DNA of 6,672 bases from assembly GCA_019237175.1 (NCBI GenBank), contig JAFAHP010000158.1, positions 1 to 6,672 on the forward strand. The letters are read 5' to 3'. Below are positions 1 to 5,606 of this stretch, piece after piece. Numbering within the stretch: position 1 is the first letter of the stretch; every line of letters begins with the position of its first letter. Source of the DNA: Alphaproteobacteria bacterium. Lineage in GTDB: Bacteria > Pseudomonadota > Alphaproteobacteria > ATCC43930 > CGMCC-115725. Position numbers and translations under genes: made by a program. Below the pieces are notes generated by a model that saw nothing but the letters and a program-made list of their open reading frames with translations, did no database searches and was not told the origin of the DNA.

Positions 1-1512
1 ACAATCATCGGCGCGGCAAATGCGGCTGGCGCCGCCGGACCGGCAGACGCCGGGACCGCTCTCGCAAGTATCGAGACCATCGTTGTGATTTACGCCGAGA
101 ATCGCAGCTTCGACAATCTCTATGGCTCGTTCCCTGGAGCCAACGGCTTGTCGGGCGTCACACCGGCGCAGTACCGGCAGCTCGATCGCGACGGGACGGT
201 GCTAAAGGAATTGCCACCGGTCTGGGACGGTCTCACTGCCAAAGGTGTCGTGCCGCCGGTGACCCAAGCTCAAACAGAGCATCTGCCAAATGCGCCGTTT
301 GCGATCGACGACCCCAAGGGCTTCAATACGCCGCTCGGTGTCGTCACACATGATCTGTGGCACCGCTTCTACCAGAATCAGATGCAGATCGACGGCGGCA
401 AAAACGACAAGTTCGTTGCGTTTGCCGATTCGGGCGCATTGGTCATGGGTCACTATGACGGCAACAGGTTGCCGTTATGGAATGTCGCCCGACAATTCGT
501 GCTCGCCGACAATTTCTTCATGGGAGCCTTCGGCGGGTCCTATTCGAACCATTTCTGGCTGATCTGTGCCTGCACCGGGAAATATCCGGACGCCGACAAA
601 AGCCCGGCGAAGAACACGATAGCGGCCGTCGAAGCCGATGGGGTCACCCTTCAGATCGCTGCCAATTCGCCGAAATCAGCGCTCGACGGCATCCCGAAAT
701 TTGCTCGCGACGGCAATCTGACCCCTGATTTTTATTCGATCAACACGATGCAGCCACCGTATCAGCCGAGCGCCAACAAGCCAGCCGCAGGCGGCGACCC
801 GGCCTATGCCGATCCGGCGAGACCGACCACATTGCCGCCGCAGACCCAACAGACGATCGGCGATCTGTTGAGCGCCAAAGGCGTAACTTGGGCGTGGTAT
901 GCCGGCGCGTGGCAGGCCGCACTCGACGGCAAAAACGCAGCACCCGTTCCGAATTTCCAGTACCACCACCAGCCCTTCAACTATTTTTCCGACATGGCGC
1001 CCGGGACCAAGGCGCGCGCCGAGCATTTGCGCGACGGCGGGCTCGGCGGTGCCGAGTTCATCAAGGCGATCGACGCCGGAACGCTGGCGCAAGTCACGTT
1101 CTACAAGCCGCAGGGAAATCTCAATGAGCACGCGGGGTATACCGACGTGCTGTCGGGCGACGAGCACATCGCCGAGGTCCTTCGCCACCTGCAACAGGGC
1201 CCGCAATGGCCGCATATGGTTGTGGTTGTCACCTACGACGAGAATGGCGGGTTCTGGGACCATGTGGCGCCGCCAAAAGGTGACCGCTGGGGACCCGGCT
1301 CGCGCATCCCGGCGATGATCCTGTCTCCTCTCGCGAAAAAGGCGGTTGTCGATCACACGCTTTACGATACGAGTTCGATCCTCCTGCTGATCACGCATCG
1401 GTTCGGTCTTCCGATGCTGCCCGGCCTCGCCGCCCGCAATGCCGCGCTGACCGCCCACGGCAGCCCGCCGCTCGGCGATTTGACCACCGCCCTCGAGCTT
1501 CCGACCCGGTGA
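1..1512 (+). CDS. Secreted acid phosphatase / phospholipase C-type phosphoesterase (AcpA-like), 5' end missing
   Basis: This is a metal-dependent phosphoesterase of the bacterial phospholipase C / AcpA acid phosphatase family, expected to release phosphate from phosphomonoesters or phospholipid head groups outside the cytoplasm. The reading frame is open to base 1, giving 503 visible residues, and the first 28 are Ala/Gly-rich like the end of an export signal. A GTG at 85 lies inside the first core strand (VVIYAENRSFDNLYG), so it is not the start. Family motifs, counted from base 1, are ENRSFDN at about 33-39 (metal-binding Glu-Asn pair), GGSYSNHF near 178-185 (probable nucleophile loop), YHHQPF near 321, NEHAGYTD near 375 and TYDENGGFWDH near 411-421 (metal-binding Asp). 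The C-terminus looks complete. Substrate cannot be read from the sequence. Family assignment is firm; phosphatase versus phospholipase is open. Confidence 0.9.
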   Translation, partial: TIIGAANAAGAAGPADAGTALASIETIVVIYAENRSFDNLYGSFPGANGLSGVTPAQYRQLDRDGTVLKELPPVWDGLTAKGVVPPVTQAQTEHLPNAPFAIDDPKGFNTPLGVVTHDLWHRFYQNQMQIDGGKNDKFVAFADSGALVMGHYDGNRLPLWNVARQFVLADNFFMGAFGGSYSNHFWLICACTGKYPDADKSPAKNTIAAVEADGVTLQIAANSPKSALDGIPKFARDGNLTPDFYSINTMQPPYQPSANKPAAGGDPAYADPARPTTLPPQTQQTIGDLLSAKGVTWAWYAGAWQAALDGKNAAPVPNFQYHHQPFNYFSDMAPGTKARAEHLRDGGLGGAEFIKAIDAGTLAQVTFYKPQGNLNEHAGYTDVLSGDEHIAEVLRHLQQGPQWPHMVVVVTYDENGGFWDHVAPPKGDRWGPGSRIPAMILSPLAKKAVVDHTLYDTSSILLLITHRFGLPMLPGLAARNAALTAHGSPPLGDLTTALELPTR

Positions 1513-1545
1513 TCGAGCCTAGCCGGCAGTTCGTGTGAGGATCCC

Positions 1546-1576
1546 CTGCCTAACCCGCGTGCGGGGGTGGAGGCAG
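1546..1576 (+). terminator. Stem-loop after the phosphoesterase gene, possible terminator
   Basis: An outer stem CTGCCT (1546-1551) pairs with AGGCAG (1571-1576). An inner stem CCCG (1554-1557) pairs with CGGG (1562-1565) around a four-base loop. It begins 34 bases after the stop codon. No T-run follows, so intrinsic termination is uncertain and the element could instead stabilise the 3' end of the mRNA. Confidence 0.45.
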
Positions 1577-2094
1577 CGTGCGACCGATGAGCAAAGGCGG
1601 GTGAACGGGATTAGTCGTTTGGGCTCATCTTAGCGGGTTTGATGTATGCGCTGCCCACCGGCCAATCGGGCTGTTGTTGGGATTACGCAACGCCGGTGAC
1701 GACGTAGGTGGCGGAGCGAACCGGCCCATTTCTCCCCAAAACCTAAAGAGCGATCCGCACGGAGTACGTCCTTAAGTAGTGGATAGCCAGTGAGACATCG
1801 GCGCACCCAACCGAGCACGACGGTCGTCTGTCAGCGGAATTAAATAACCAAAAGCCCGAGCTGCTGCACGCTTTTAAAGTGTAACTGTAAAATTTTTTAG
1901 GATTTTAATTCGTGGCCGTCTCCGCGTCCTCTTGACGATCGCAGCGCCGCCCTGATGTTTCAACAATAGATCAGACCCGGCAAGAATAAAAATTGAGGAT
2001 TGTAGAAATAAAAACGACGAAGCTGCCTGGACCTCCAGCTGAACCATAGCTGATCCCGATAAAAGCGCACAGACAGTGAAAATCCATCTCAGGG
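1577..2094. other. Non-coding stretch, no gene recognised, AT-rich right half
   Basis: No reading frame here resembles a known protein. The longest local frame, on the minus strand at 1630-1818, is Arg-rich and has no recognisable motif or convincing ribosome binding site. From about 1873 to 2020 the base composition becomes clearly more AT-rich than the rest of the window, with TAAAATTTTTTA near 1889-1899 and two AATAAAAA words near 1985 and 2007. No tRNA, insertion-sequence end or target-site duplication was seen. It may be an upstream promoter/leader region or a remnant of transferred DNA. Confidence 0.4.
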
Positions 2095-2124
2095 TTGACA
2101 AGCGAGATTCGCCCTGTTTAGCTT
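2095..2124 (+). promoter_or_regulatory. Candidate sigma70-type promoter for the rlpA-like gene
   Basis: A perfect TTGACA at 2095-2100 is followed, after 17-18 bases, by TTAGCT/TAGCTT (2118-2124) as a weak -10 hexamer. AT-rich DNA lies immediately upstream. Transcription from here would give a leader of about 145 bases before the chosen ATG. That leader contains a GCATGG/CCATGC inverted repeat (2211-2216 and 2234-2239). Confidence 0.45.
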
Positions 2125-2256
2125 GCTCGTTCCTCATTGTCCTACCCGGAAATCGCCAACAATCCGGGACGACAGCCCTCTCCATTCTCGCGCCCATACC
2201 AATACAATCGGCATGGCGGTGAACCCGTTTGTGCCATGCGGCAGGGAATGCCCAAC

Positions 2257-2264
2257 AGAAGGAG
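2257..2264 (+). promoter_or_regulatory. Ribosome binding site that decides the rlpA start
   Basis: AGAAGGAG sits 10 bases before ATG 2275. The same frame is open from a TTG at 2137, but that upstream part encodes an unlikely Arg/Pro-rich peptide. Initiation at 2275 puts a clean signal peptide at the N-terminus, so 2275 is preferred. Confidence 0.7.
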
Positions 2265-2274
2265 ACGCAATCGG

Positions 2275-2916
2275 ATGCCCTTCCACCAAACGATTGGCAT
2301 TTCCCTTGCGCTGATAATGGCTTCAACCGTGGCGATGGCCAAAACACCTGAACAGGGCGGCGCGTATCAATCAAGCATCCCCCCCAACGCCGACTCCGCG
2401 AAACCTGACGGCCGCTCCGGAAAGGCCCGCGTCGCCCATAAGGGGACGCATTTCCGCTGGCCGTCGAGACTTGCTTTCCATCGCAGCCGCTACCGGCATT
2501 CCACCATTGGCAGCATGGACAGCGATTCCGACTGGACGGCAATCGGCACGGTCGGCTACCAGCAAATTGGCCAAGCGGCGTGGTACGATCTTGTCGGGGC
2601 TCGCACCTCGAGTGGCGAACGGCTCGACACCGGAACCCTAACCGCGGCCCATCGCACATTACCTCTAGGCTCGTGTGCCAAGGTAACAAATCTCGACACC
2701 GGGCGCTCGGTAGTCGTCCGGATCAATGACCGCGGACCCTACAGCCGCCGCTTTATCATCGATCTGTCGCCGCGTGCGGCTGAAGAACTCGGCATGATGG
2801 GCGCCGGTGTCGCCGCCGTCGCGGTCGAGCCCGTCGCTGCCGGGGCGGCGGCGAATGTTGCGGCAAACCTGACCGCTGCAGTTTATCGAACTGCCGGCAA
2901 CAATGTGACGCCATAG
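2275..2916 (+). CDS. rlpA: RlpA-like septal lytic transglycosylase domain protein (exported, non-lipoprotein)
   Basis: 213 residues. A signal peptide at 1-22 (hydrophobic ISLALIMASTVAMA) ends in an Ala-x-Ala cleavage site and has no lipobox Cys, so the protein should be released to the periplasm rather than lipidated as classical RlpA is. Residues 23-95 form a low-complexity basic linker. The double-psi beta-barrel (DPBB/RlpA) domain spans about 98-187, with GQAAWYD, TSSGERLDTGTLTAAHRTLPLG, VTNLDTGRSVVVRINDRGPY and IIDLSPRAAEELGM. Glu115, His126 and Asp152 are present with the same spacing (11 and 26) as the catalytic residues of Pseudomonas RlpA, so activity on peptidoglycan denuded of stem peptides is plausible. 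There is no C-terminal SPOR domain; residues 188-213 are an Ala-rich tail. It has its own promoter and no operon partner. The family call is very strong. Confidence 0.93.
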   Translation: MPFHQTIGISLALIMASTVAMAKTPEQGGAYQSSIPPNADSAKPDGRSGKARVAHKGTHFRWPSRLAFHRSRYRHSTIGSMDSDSDWTAIGTVGYQQIGQAAWYDLVGARTSSGERLDTGTLTAAHRTLPLGSCAKVTNLDTGRSVVVRINDRGPYSRRFIIDLSPRAAEELGMMGAGVAAVAVEPVAAGAAANVAANLTAAVYRTAGNNVTP

Positions 2917-2940
2917 CTCTCCCAATCGTCGCCCGCCGAC

Positions 2941-2970
2941 GACCGGCGCGCCAAGGCTCAAGGCGCCGTC
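2941..2970 (+). terminator. Weak stem-loop after rlpA
   Basis: CGGCGC (2944-2949) pairs with GCGCCG (2963-2968), and two more pairs form outside a bulged C. It starts 24 bases after the rlpA stop. The loop is 13 bases and no T-run follows, so this is only a possible terminator. Confidence 0.3.
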
Positions 2971-3101
2971 AGGTCCCGGCGGACTTCCCTTCGCGGCGAT
3001 TGATCAGCCGCGGTCTTTATGGACGGCGCCAGTTCTTCGTACTCAGCTTCCTGGGTGCTTTCCACCCCTGCCCCATAAGGTGACGACGCGGCTGATGACA
3101 T
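2958..3101 (-). CDS. Possible small ORF, 47 aa, unknown
   Basis: ATG at 3101 (minus strand) opens a 47-residue frame beginning MSSAASSPYGAG, with an acidic middle (STQEAEYEEL) and a basic end. A GAGG lies three bases before the ATG, which is too close for an ideal ribosome binding site. It resembles no family I know. It overlaps the nested inverted repeat, so coding and RNA structure are competing explanations for the same DNA. A longer version of the frame starts at 3200. Confidence 0.2.
   Translation of the reverse strand: MSSAASSPYGAGVESTQEAEYEELAPSIKTAADQSPRREVRRDLTAP
3003..3096 (+). repeat. Long nested inverted repeat, possible structured RNA
   Basis: Three stems nest inside one another. 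Stem 1 is perfect: ATCAGCCGCG (3003-3012) with CGCGGCTGAT (3087-3096). Stem 2 is CTTTATGG (3015-3022) with CCATAAGG (3073-3080), eight pairs including one G-U on the plus-strand RNA. Stem 3 is GGGTG (3053-3057) with CACCC (3063-3067) around loop CTTTC. The G-U pair would be an A-C mismatch on the minus-strand RNA, so the plus strand is the better candidate. It lies 86 bases past the rlpA stop and could be a 3'UTR element or small RNA. No promoter or T-run was identified. Confidence 0.35.
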
Positions 3102-3123
3102 GATCCTCACGCGGCGGCCAATT

Positions 3124-3210
3124 TCAGTGGCAGTACCATGCCAGCGTCGCTGTAAAGGCGAGCAATGCTCTGATCGCGAAGGCGAGACCGGCGATTTCAC
3201 TCGGCGTCAT
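3124..3210 (-). CDS. Possible membrane microprotein, 28 aa
   Basis: A minus-strand ATG at 3210 encodes 28 residues: MTPSEIAG, then a hydrophobic stretch (about residues 8-26) ending WYCH. It could form a single transmembrane helix. A purine-rich GAAGGAAG lies just upstream, ending two bases before the ATG. The stop is 22 bases before the next small ORF on the same strand. No homologue is recognised. A real short gene is possible, but chance is the null hypothesis. Confidence 0.25.
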   Translation of the reverse strand: MTPSEIAGLAFAIRALLAFTATLAWYCH

Positions 3211-3305
3211 GTCTTCCTTCATTCATTTGGGAAGACTCGATAATGCGGACACGATCTCTTTGAACTGGTTAAACAAATCGCGCGATTCGTATTGGCGGGG
3301 CGCCG

Positions 3306-3899
3306 ATGTCGCCGTTCTCTTTGCCCTGGCCGCGGCGCTATAACGCACGATCGCGCGCCAAGATCGACAAACAGGACGAGGCCGTCGACGGGTACCGGCG
3401 AGACACAGGAAGGGACGCAACGCAGAGACATTCCCGCCTGCCAAACTGGCTCGGCGCACTTTTGATTGCCCTGATCGCGGGTTGCGCTCCCCAGCCGGCG
3501 GCGATCAGCGCAGCAGCACCGGCACCATCGCTCGCGCCGGATATGGCGCGGGTATGGTTTCTGCGTCAGGCTGACCCGGTGCCCGGAAACATCTATGCCG
3601 CTGCGCCAGTAATTTACGTCGATCGCGCGCCGCTCGTACCGATCCAGCAGGGTACGGCCTTCTTTCACGATTTCGCGCCGGGAAGATATCGGTTGTCGGC
3701 GCAGGCCTTCGGGACTTATTCCGGCCAGCACGACATCCTTCACCTGGATCCGGGGACGGAAACTTACGTGCAGGTCATCGCCGTCGCCAATTGGGAGCTG
3801 GGCTCGCCTGTAGGCGGTTGGAGCTTTGCCGTGTTGCCGATGACGCCGATTGTCGCAAAGCAGTACTTGCCGATTTTGGCTGATCTCGGACAGCGCTGA
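3306..3899 (+). CDS. Small lipoprotein with a DUF2846-like beta domain
   Basis: 197 residues from ATG 3306. A lipobox LIAG-Cys60 follows hydrophobic LGALLIALIAG, so the mature chain should be lipid-anchored in the envelope. Residues 77-160 (ARVWFLRQ, VIYVDRAPLVPIQQGTAFFHDFAPGRYRLSAQAFG, LDPGTETYVQVI) follow the pattern of DUF2846-type domains: a strand, a 'displayed' residue loop, then a PG-turn before a further strand. Function is unknown. The 45 residues before the hydrophobic core are unusually long and polar for a signal peptide. No other ATG, GTG or usable TTG exists downstream, and a stop at 3270-3272 bounds the frame upstream. Either the n-region really is long or initiation is at a rare codon, such as CTG 3438. 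The ribosome binding site before 3306 is poor. The gene converges on the TIGR03118 gene. Confidence 0.75.
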   Translation: MSPFSLPWPRRYNARSRAKIDKQDEAVDGYRRDTGRDATQRHSRLPNWLGALLIALIAGCAPQPAAISAAAPAPSLAPDMARVWFLRQADPVPGNIYAAAPVIYVDRAPLVPIQQGTAFFHDFAPGRYRLSAQAFGTYSGQHDILHLDPGTETYVQVIAVANWELGSPVGGWSFAVLPMTPIVAKQYLPILADLGQR

Positions 3900-3922
3900 G
3901 GTGCTGCGGCACCACAGTTTGC

Positions 3923-3953
3923 GCGGAGAGCGCCGCTGCTGCGCGCTCTCCGC
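3923..3953. terminator. Hairpin between convergent genes, probable bidirectional terminator
   Basis: A perfect 11-bp stem, GCGGAGAGCGC (3923-3933) with GCGCTCTCCGC (3943-3953), surrounds a 9-base loop. It lies between the lipoprotein stop (3899) and the stop of the minus-strand gene (3973). Neither side carries a strict U-tract, although TTATCCCTTCTT follows on the plus strand. Its position and strength make termination for both genes the best reading. Confidence 0.6.
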
Positions 3954-3972
3954 ACTGGGCAATTATCCCTTC

Positions 3973-5157
3973 TTAATCAGAGTCGGCCGCCGGCGTGATC
4001 GTCCCGAACAGGCCGTCGGTCTCGCCGTTCGGTCCGGCGGTGAAATAGAGGGTATCGGAACTCGATTTCGCGCCGCCACCGAGGGTCAAGGTCCACAACC
4101 CGTCGATCGATATCGGCTTGCCGTCGGTTCCTCTCAGCAGCCCGACAAAGGTTCCGTCGTTGTCGAAGACATTCACCCAGCCGTTGCCGAAATTACCGAC
4201 CAGGATCTTGCCGCTGAACTTGCCAAAAGCGAATGAGGCGCGCGCAACACCCCATGGCGAATCCAGCGTGCCGCCGCTGGCAAAGCGGCGCAGCAAATGG
4301 CCATCGGTGTCGAAGACATCGACAAAGCCGTTGCCGAGCCCCGCAACGTCGTCATGCTTTGCCGCGTTCTGCTTTGCGTAGGTGACAAAAAGGTCACCGT
4401 TGATGTTCTGGATGCCGAAAGGCGCAAAACCGGCAGGGATCTTCGGGTCGCTAAAGTTGCCGTCGAGCTCCCCTTTGGTTCCCGGCGCCACCTGTTTGAA
4501 ACCCTGACCGAATACATCGATGGTCCCGGCTCGGAAATTGGTCGCGAACAGAAACGGCCCGTTGACGTTGACGCCAAAGGCGAGACCTTTGTAGACGGCA
4601 CCGTTATTAAGCGGGGTAGGTGGGTTATTCGAGTTATCGACCGCGAGGACCGCATTCGTTCCTCCTCCCCAGGCTGAAACCGTCCCATCCTCAGTGTCGA
4701 AAATGAATGCCGCCGTGGTGCTCGTTCCGGGCACCGGGAAGGCTGACGATGCGTTCCAGATAATGCCGGTCGGCGCCGCAGGTGCTGGCGGTGATGGCGT
4801 GATAGTGAAGTCGAAATGCTTGCAGGAGTTTGGAGGTATCACGTTTCCCGGCAGCGGGATCGACACCTGAAGCTTTTGCTTTTCGCCTGTACCGTCGTAA
4901 AGCGTCGAGCATCCGGTGTCGTTGTCGGCGATCCAAAATGGACTGCCCGCGGGCGAGAACGCCACGCCCCACGAGTTCTGCAATACGGGGTCTGCTGGGT
5001 TCGGCGGCTCCGGCGACAAATCAGAGACCAGCTTGTTCACGACGTAGCGATTGTCCTGATCGAATGGATCGCTGTCGTCGGCAAGAACAGGCGCGGCAGC
5101 AAAAACCCCGGCCGCCATAGCTATGGCTGATACAATATTTCGACCAGCGCAATACAT
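3973..5157 (-). CDS. TIGR03118-family secreted beta-propeller-like protein
   Basis: 394 residues. A signal peptide at 1-26 (AIAMAAGVFAAAPVLA) would be cut before DDSD. The mature chain carries the signature segments of the uncharacterised TIGR03118 family in order: YVVNKLVSDL, DPVLQNSWGVAFSPAGSPFWIADNDTG (about 57-82), FIFDTEDGTVSAWGG, AVYKGLAFG, LFATNFRAGTIDVF, FSDPKIPAGFAPFGIQ, LFVTYAKQ, GNGFVDVFDTDG, LDSPWGVA, ILVGNFGNGWVNVFD, IDGLWTL and LYFTAGPNGETDGLFG. The repeated strand pattern suggests an NHL-like propeller in the periplasm or outside the cell. The start is certain: AGGAGG lies five bases before ATG 5157. Cys83 and Cys112 could form a disulfide. No PEP-CTERM or other anchor is seen at the C-terminus (AADSD). 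No molecular function is established. It shares a promoter element with the divergent HiPIP gene. Confidence 0.9.
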   Translation of the reverse strand: MYCAGRNIVSAIAMAAGVFAAAPVLADDSDPFDQDNRYVVNKLVSDLSPEPPNPADPVLQNSWGVAFSPAGSPFWIADNDTGCSTLYDGTGEKQKLQVSIPLPGNVIPPNSCKHFDFTITPSPPAPAAPTGIIWNASSAFPVPGTSTTAAFIFDTEDGTVSAWGGGTNAVLAVDNSNNPPTPLNNGAVYKGLAFGVNVNGPFLFATNFRAGTIDVFGQGFKQVAPGTKGELDGNFSDPKIPAGFAPFGIQNINGDLFVTYAKQNAAKHDDVAGLGNGFVDVFDTDGHLLRRFASGGTLDSPWGVARASFAFGKFSGKILVGNFGNGWVNVFDNDGTFVGLLRGTDGKPISIDGLWTLTLGGGAKSSSDTLYFTAGPNGETDGLFGTITPAADSD

Positions 5158-5222
5158 CTTGACCTCCTCTGGTGGGATGCAGGCAACAGCAGTGGCGCGC
5201 AGCAGTCAGCGCCCACTGCGTC

Positions 5223-5238
5223 GCCGGTTCACACCGGC
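5223..5238. repeat. Short inverted repeat in the TIGR03118 leader
   Basis: GCCGGT (5223-5228) pairs with ACCGGC (5233-5238) around loop TCAC. It lies between the proposed promoter of the minus-strand gene and its ribosome binding site, so it would be a small hairpin in that mRNA leader. It is too short to assign a function. Confidence 0.3.
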
Positions 5239-5264
5239 AAGTCACCATTGCTAACGGTGCATTC

Positions 5265-5289
5265 GACTCGCTGGCGAAGGGTTTATTCC
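5265..5289 (-). promoter_or_regulatory. ECF-like promoter element for the TIGR03118 gene
   Basis: Read on the minus strand: GGAATAAA (5289-5282), ten bases, GCGAGTC (5271-5265), about 107 bases before ATG 5157. An identical bipartite element with the same 10-base gap stands before the divergent HiPIP gene. A GGAAT-type -35 box is typical of extracytoplasmic-function sigma factors. The exact ECF group and start site cannot be read from the sequence. Confidence 0.5.
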
Positions 5290-5331
5290 CATTGGAAATG
5301 CGCTAAGTTCGGTAATAGCTGAGAGCACAGA

Positions 5332-5345
5332 TCACATTATTGTGA
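5332..5345. promoter_or_regulatory. Candidate operator, copy 1
   Basis: TCAC-ATTATT-GTGA is an inverted repeat. It matches copy 2 at all but one of 14 positions and lies between the two divergent ECF-like promoters. It probably binds a dimeric regulator of unknown family. The arms are in the opposite order to a CRP site. Confidence 0.45.
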
Positions 5346-5386
5346 GTCAGTGATGCGGCAGCAGCTGGCGAAGAGTGGGTCTTCGC

Positions 5387-5404
5387 GTTCACGTTATTGT
5401 GAAC
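5387..5404. promoter_or_regulatory. Candidate operator, copy 2
   Basis: GTTCAC-GTTATT-GTGAAC has perfect 6-bp arms. Its core TCACGTTATTGTGA repeats copy 1 in the same orientation, with centres 57 bp apart. It lies about 90 bases upstream of the HiPIP promoter element. Confidence 0.5.
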
Positions 5405-5495
5405 TGATTCTGCTCCACGGTCTGTCGTCACCAAAATGCCTCTAACAAGCTGATCGAACGAGAAACTGGCGGCAGTCGTAACACTCTTGGTCAGT

Positions 5496-5520
5496 GGAAT
5501 AAATCAGAATGCGGCGAGTC
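5496..5520 (+). promoter_or_regulatory. ECF-like promoter element for the HiPIP gene
   Basis: GGAATAAA (5496-5503), ten bases, GCGAGTC (5514-5520), 86 bases before ATG 5607. It repeats exactly the bipartite element upstream of the divergent gene, including the gap length, and points toward the HiPIP gene. This supports joint control by one alternative, probably ECF-type, sigma factor. Confidence 0.5.
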
Positions 5521-5606
5521 AGACTCCGCAAAACGCTCGGCGACAGACCGACCGCATGGGAGGCGGCCTGACCATGATCGATTGAAGTGGTTCGGAGGGA
5601 AGTATC

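Larger units (their letters stand above)
5158..5606. other. Divergent intergenic regulatory region
   Basis: These 449 bases separate the minus-strand TIGR03118 gene from the plus-strand HiPIP gene and hold no convincing gene. From left to right they contain the AGGAGG site and leader hairpin of the minus-strand gene, its ECF-like promoter, two palindromic operator candidates, the ECF-like promoter of the HiPIP gene, and the HiPIP ribosome binding site. A 10-bp direct repeat GCTGGCGAAG also occurs at 5270-5279 and 5364-5373. Confidence 0.6.

Noticed and set aside
676..1458. 260-residue open frame on the minus strand
   Set aside because: It lies wholly inside the phosphoesterase gene, is Arg-rich, and has no family motif. 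It is an antisense shadow typical of GC-rich DNA.
1630..1818. 62-residue minus-strand ORF in the gap after the phosphoesterase gene
   Set aside because: The composition is Arg-rich, with no recognisable domain, no ribosome binding site and no neighbouring partner. It is better treated as non-coding.
2095..2274. Riboswitch in the rlpA leader
   Set aside because: Only a 6-bp inverted repeat (2211-2239) is present, and no known riboswitch core was recognised.
1874..2689. 271-residue minus-strand ORF opposite rlpA
   Set aside because: It runs antisense to the clear RlpA domain and continues into AT-rich non-coding DNA. There is no sensible domain, and Cys/Arg/Trp are over-represented.
3219..3962. 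247-residue and nested minus-strand ORFs opposite the lipoprotein gene
   Set aside because: The plus-strand frame has a lipobox and a coherent beta domain, while the minus frames are Arg-rich. One frame's last residues (QYESRDLFNQFKEIVSALSSLPK, split here as two short pieces QYESRDLFNQFK and EIVSALSSLPK) look protein-like beyond the overlap, but no start codon serves them.
5332..5404. CRP or FNR/FixK binding sites
   Set aside because: CRP sites read TGTGA-N6-TCACA and FNR/FixK sites TTGAT-N4-ATCAA. The palindromes here have the reverse arm order and a different core.
5265..5520. EcfG general stress response promoters
   Set aside because: EcfG sites are GGAAC-N16/17-CGTT. Here the first box is GGAAT and no CGTT occurs at the right distance, so a different ECF-type sigma is more likely.
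5556..5585. Nine-residue upstream ORF (MGGGLTMID) in the HiPIP leader
   Set aside because: It has no ribosome binding site and no regulatory codon run. An ORF this short is expected by chance.
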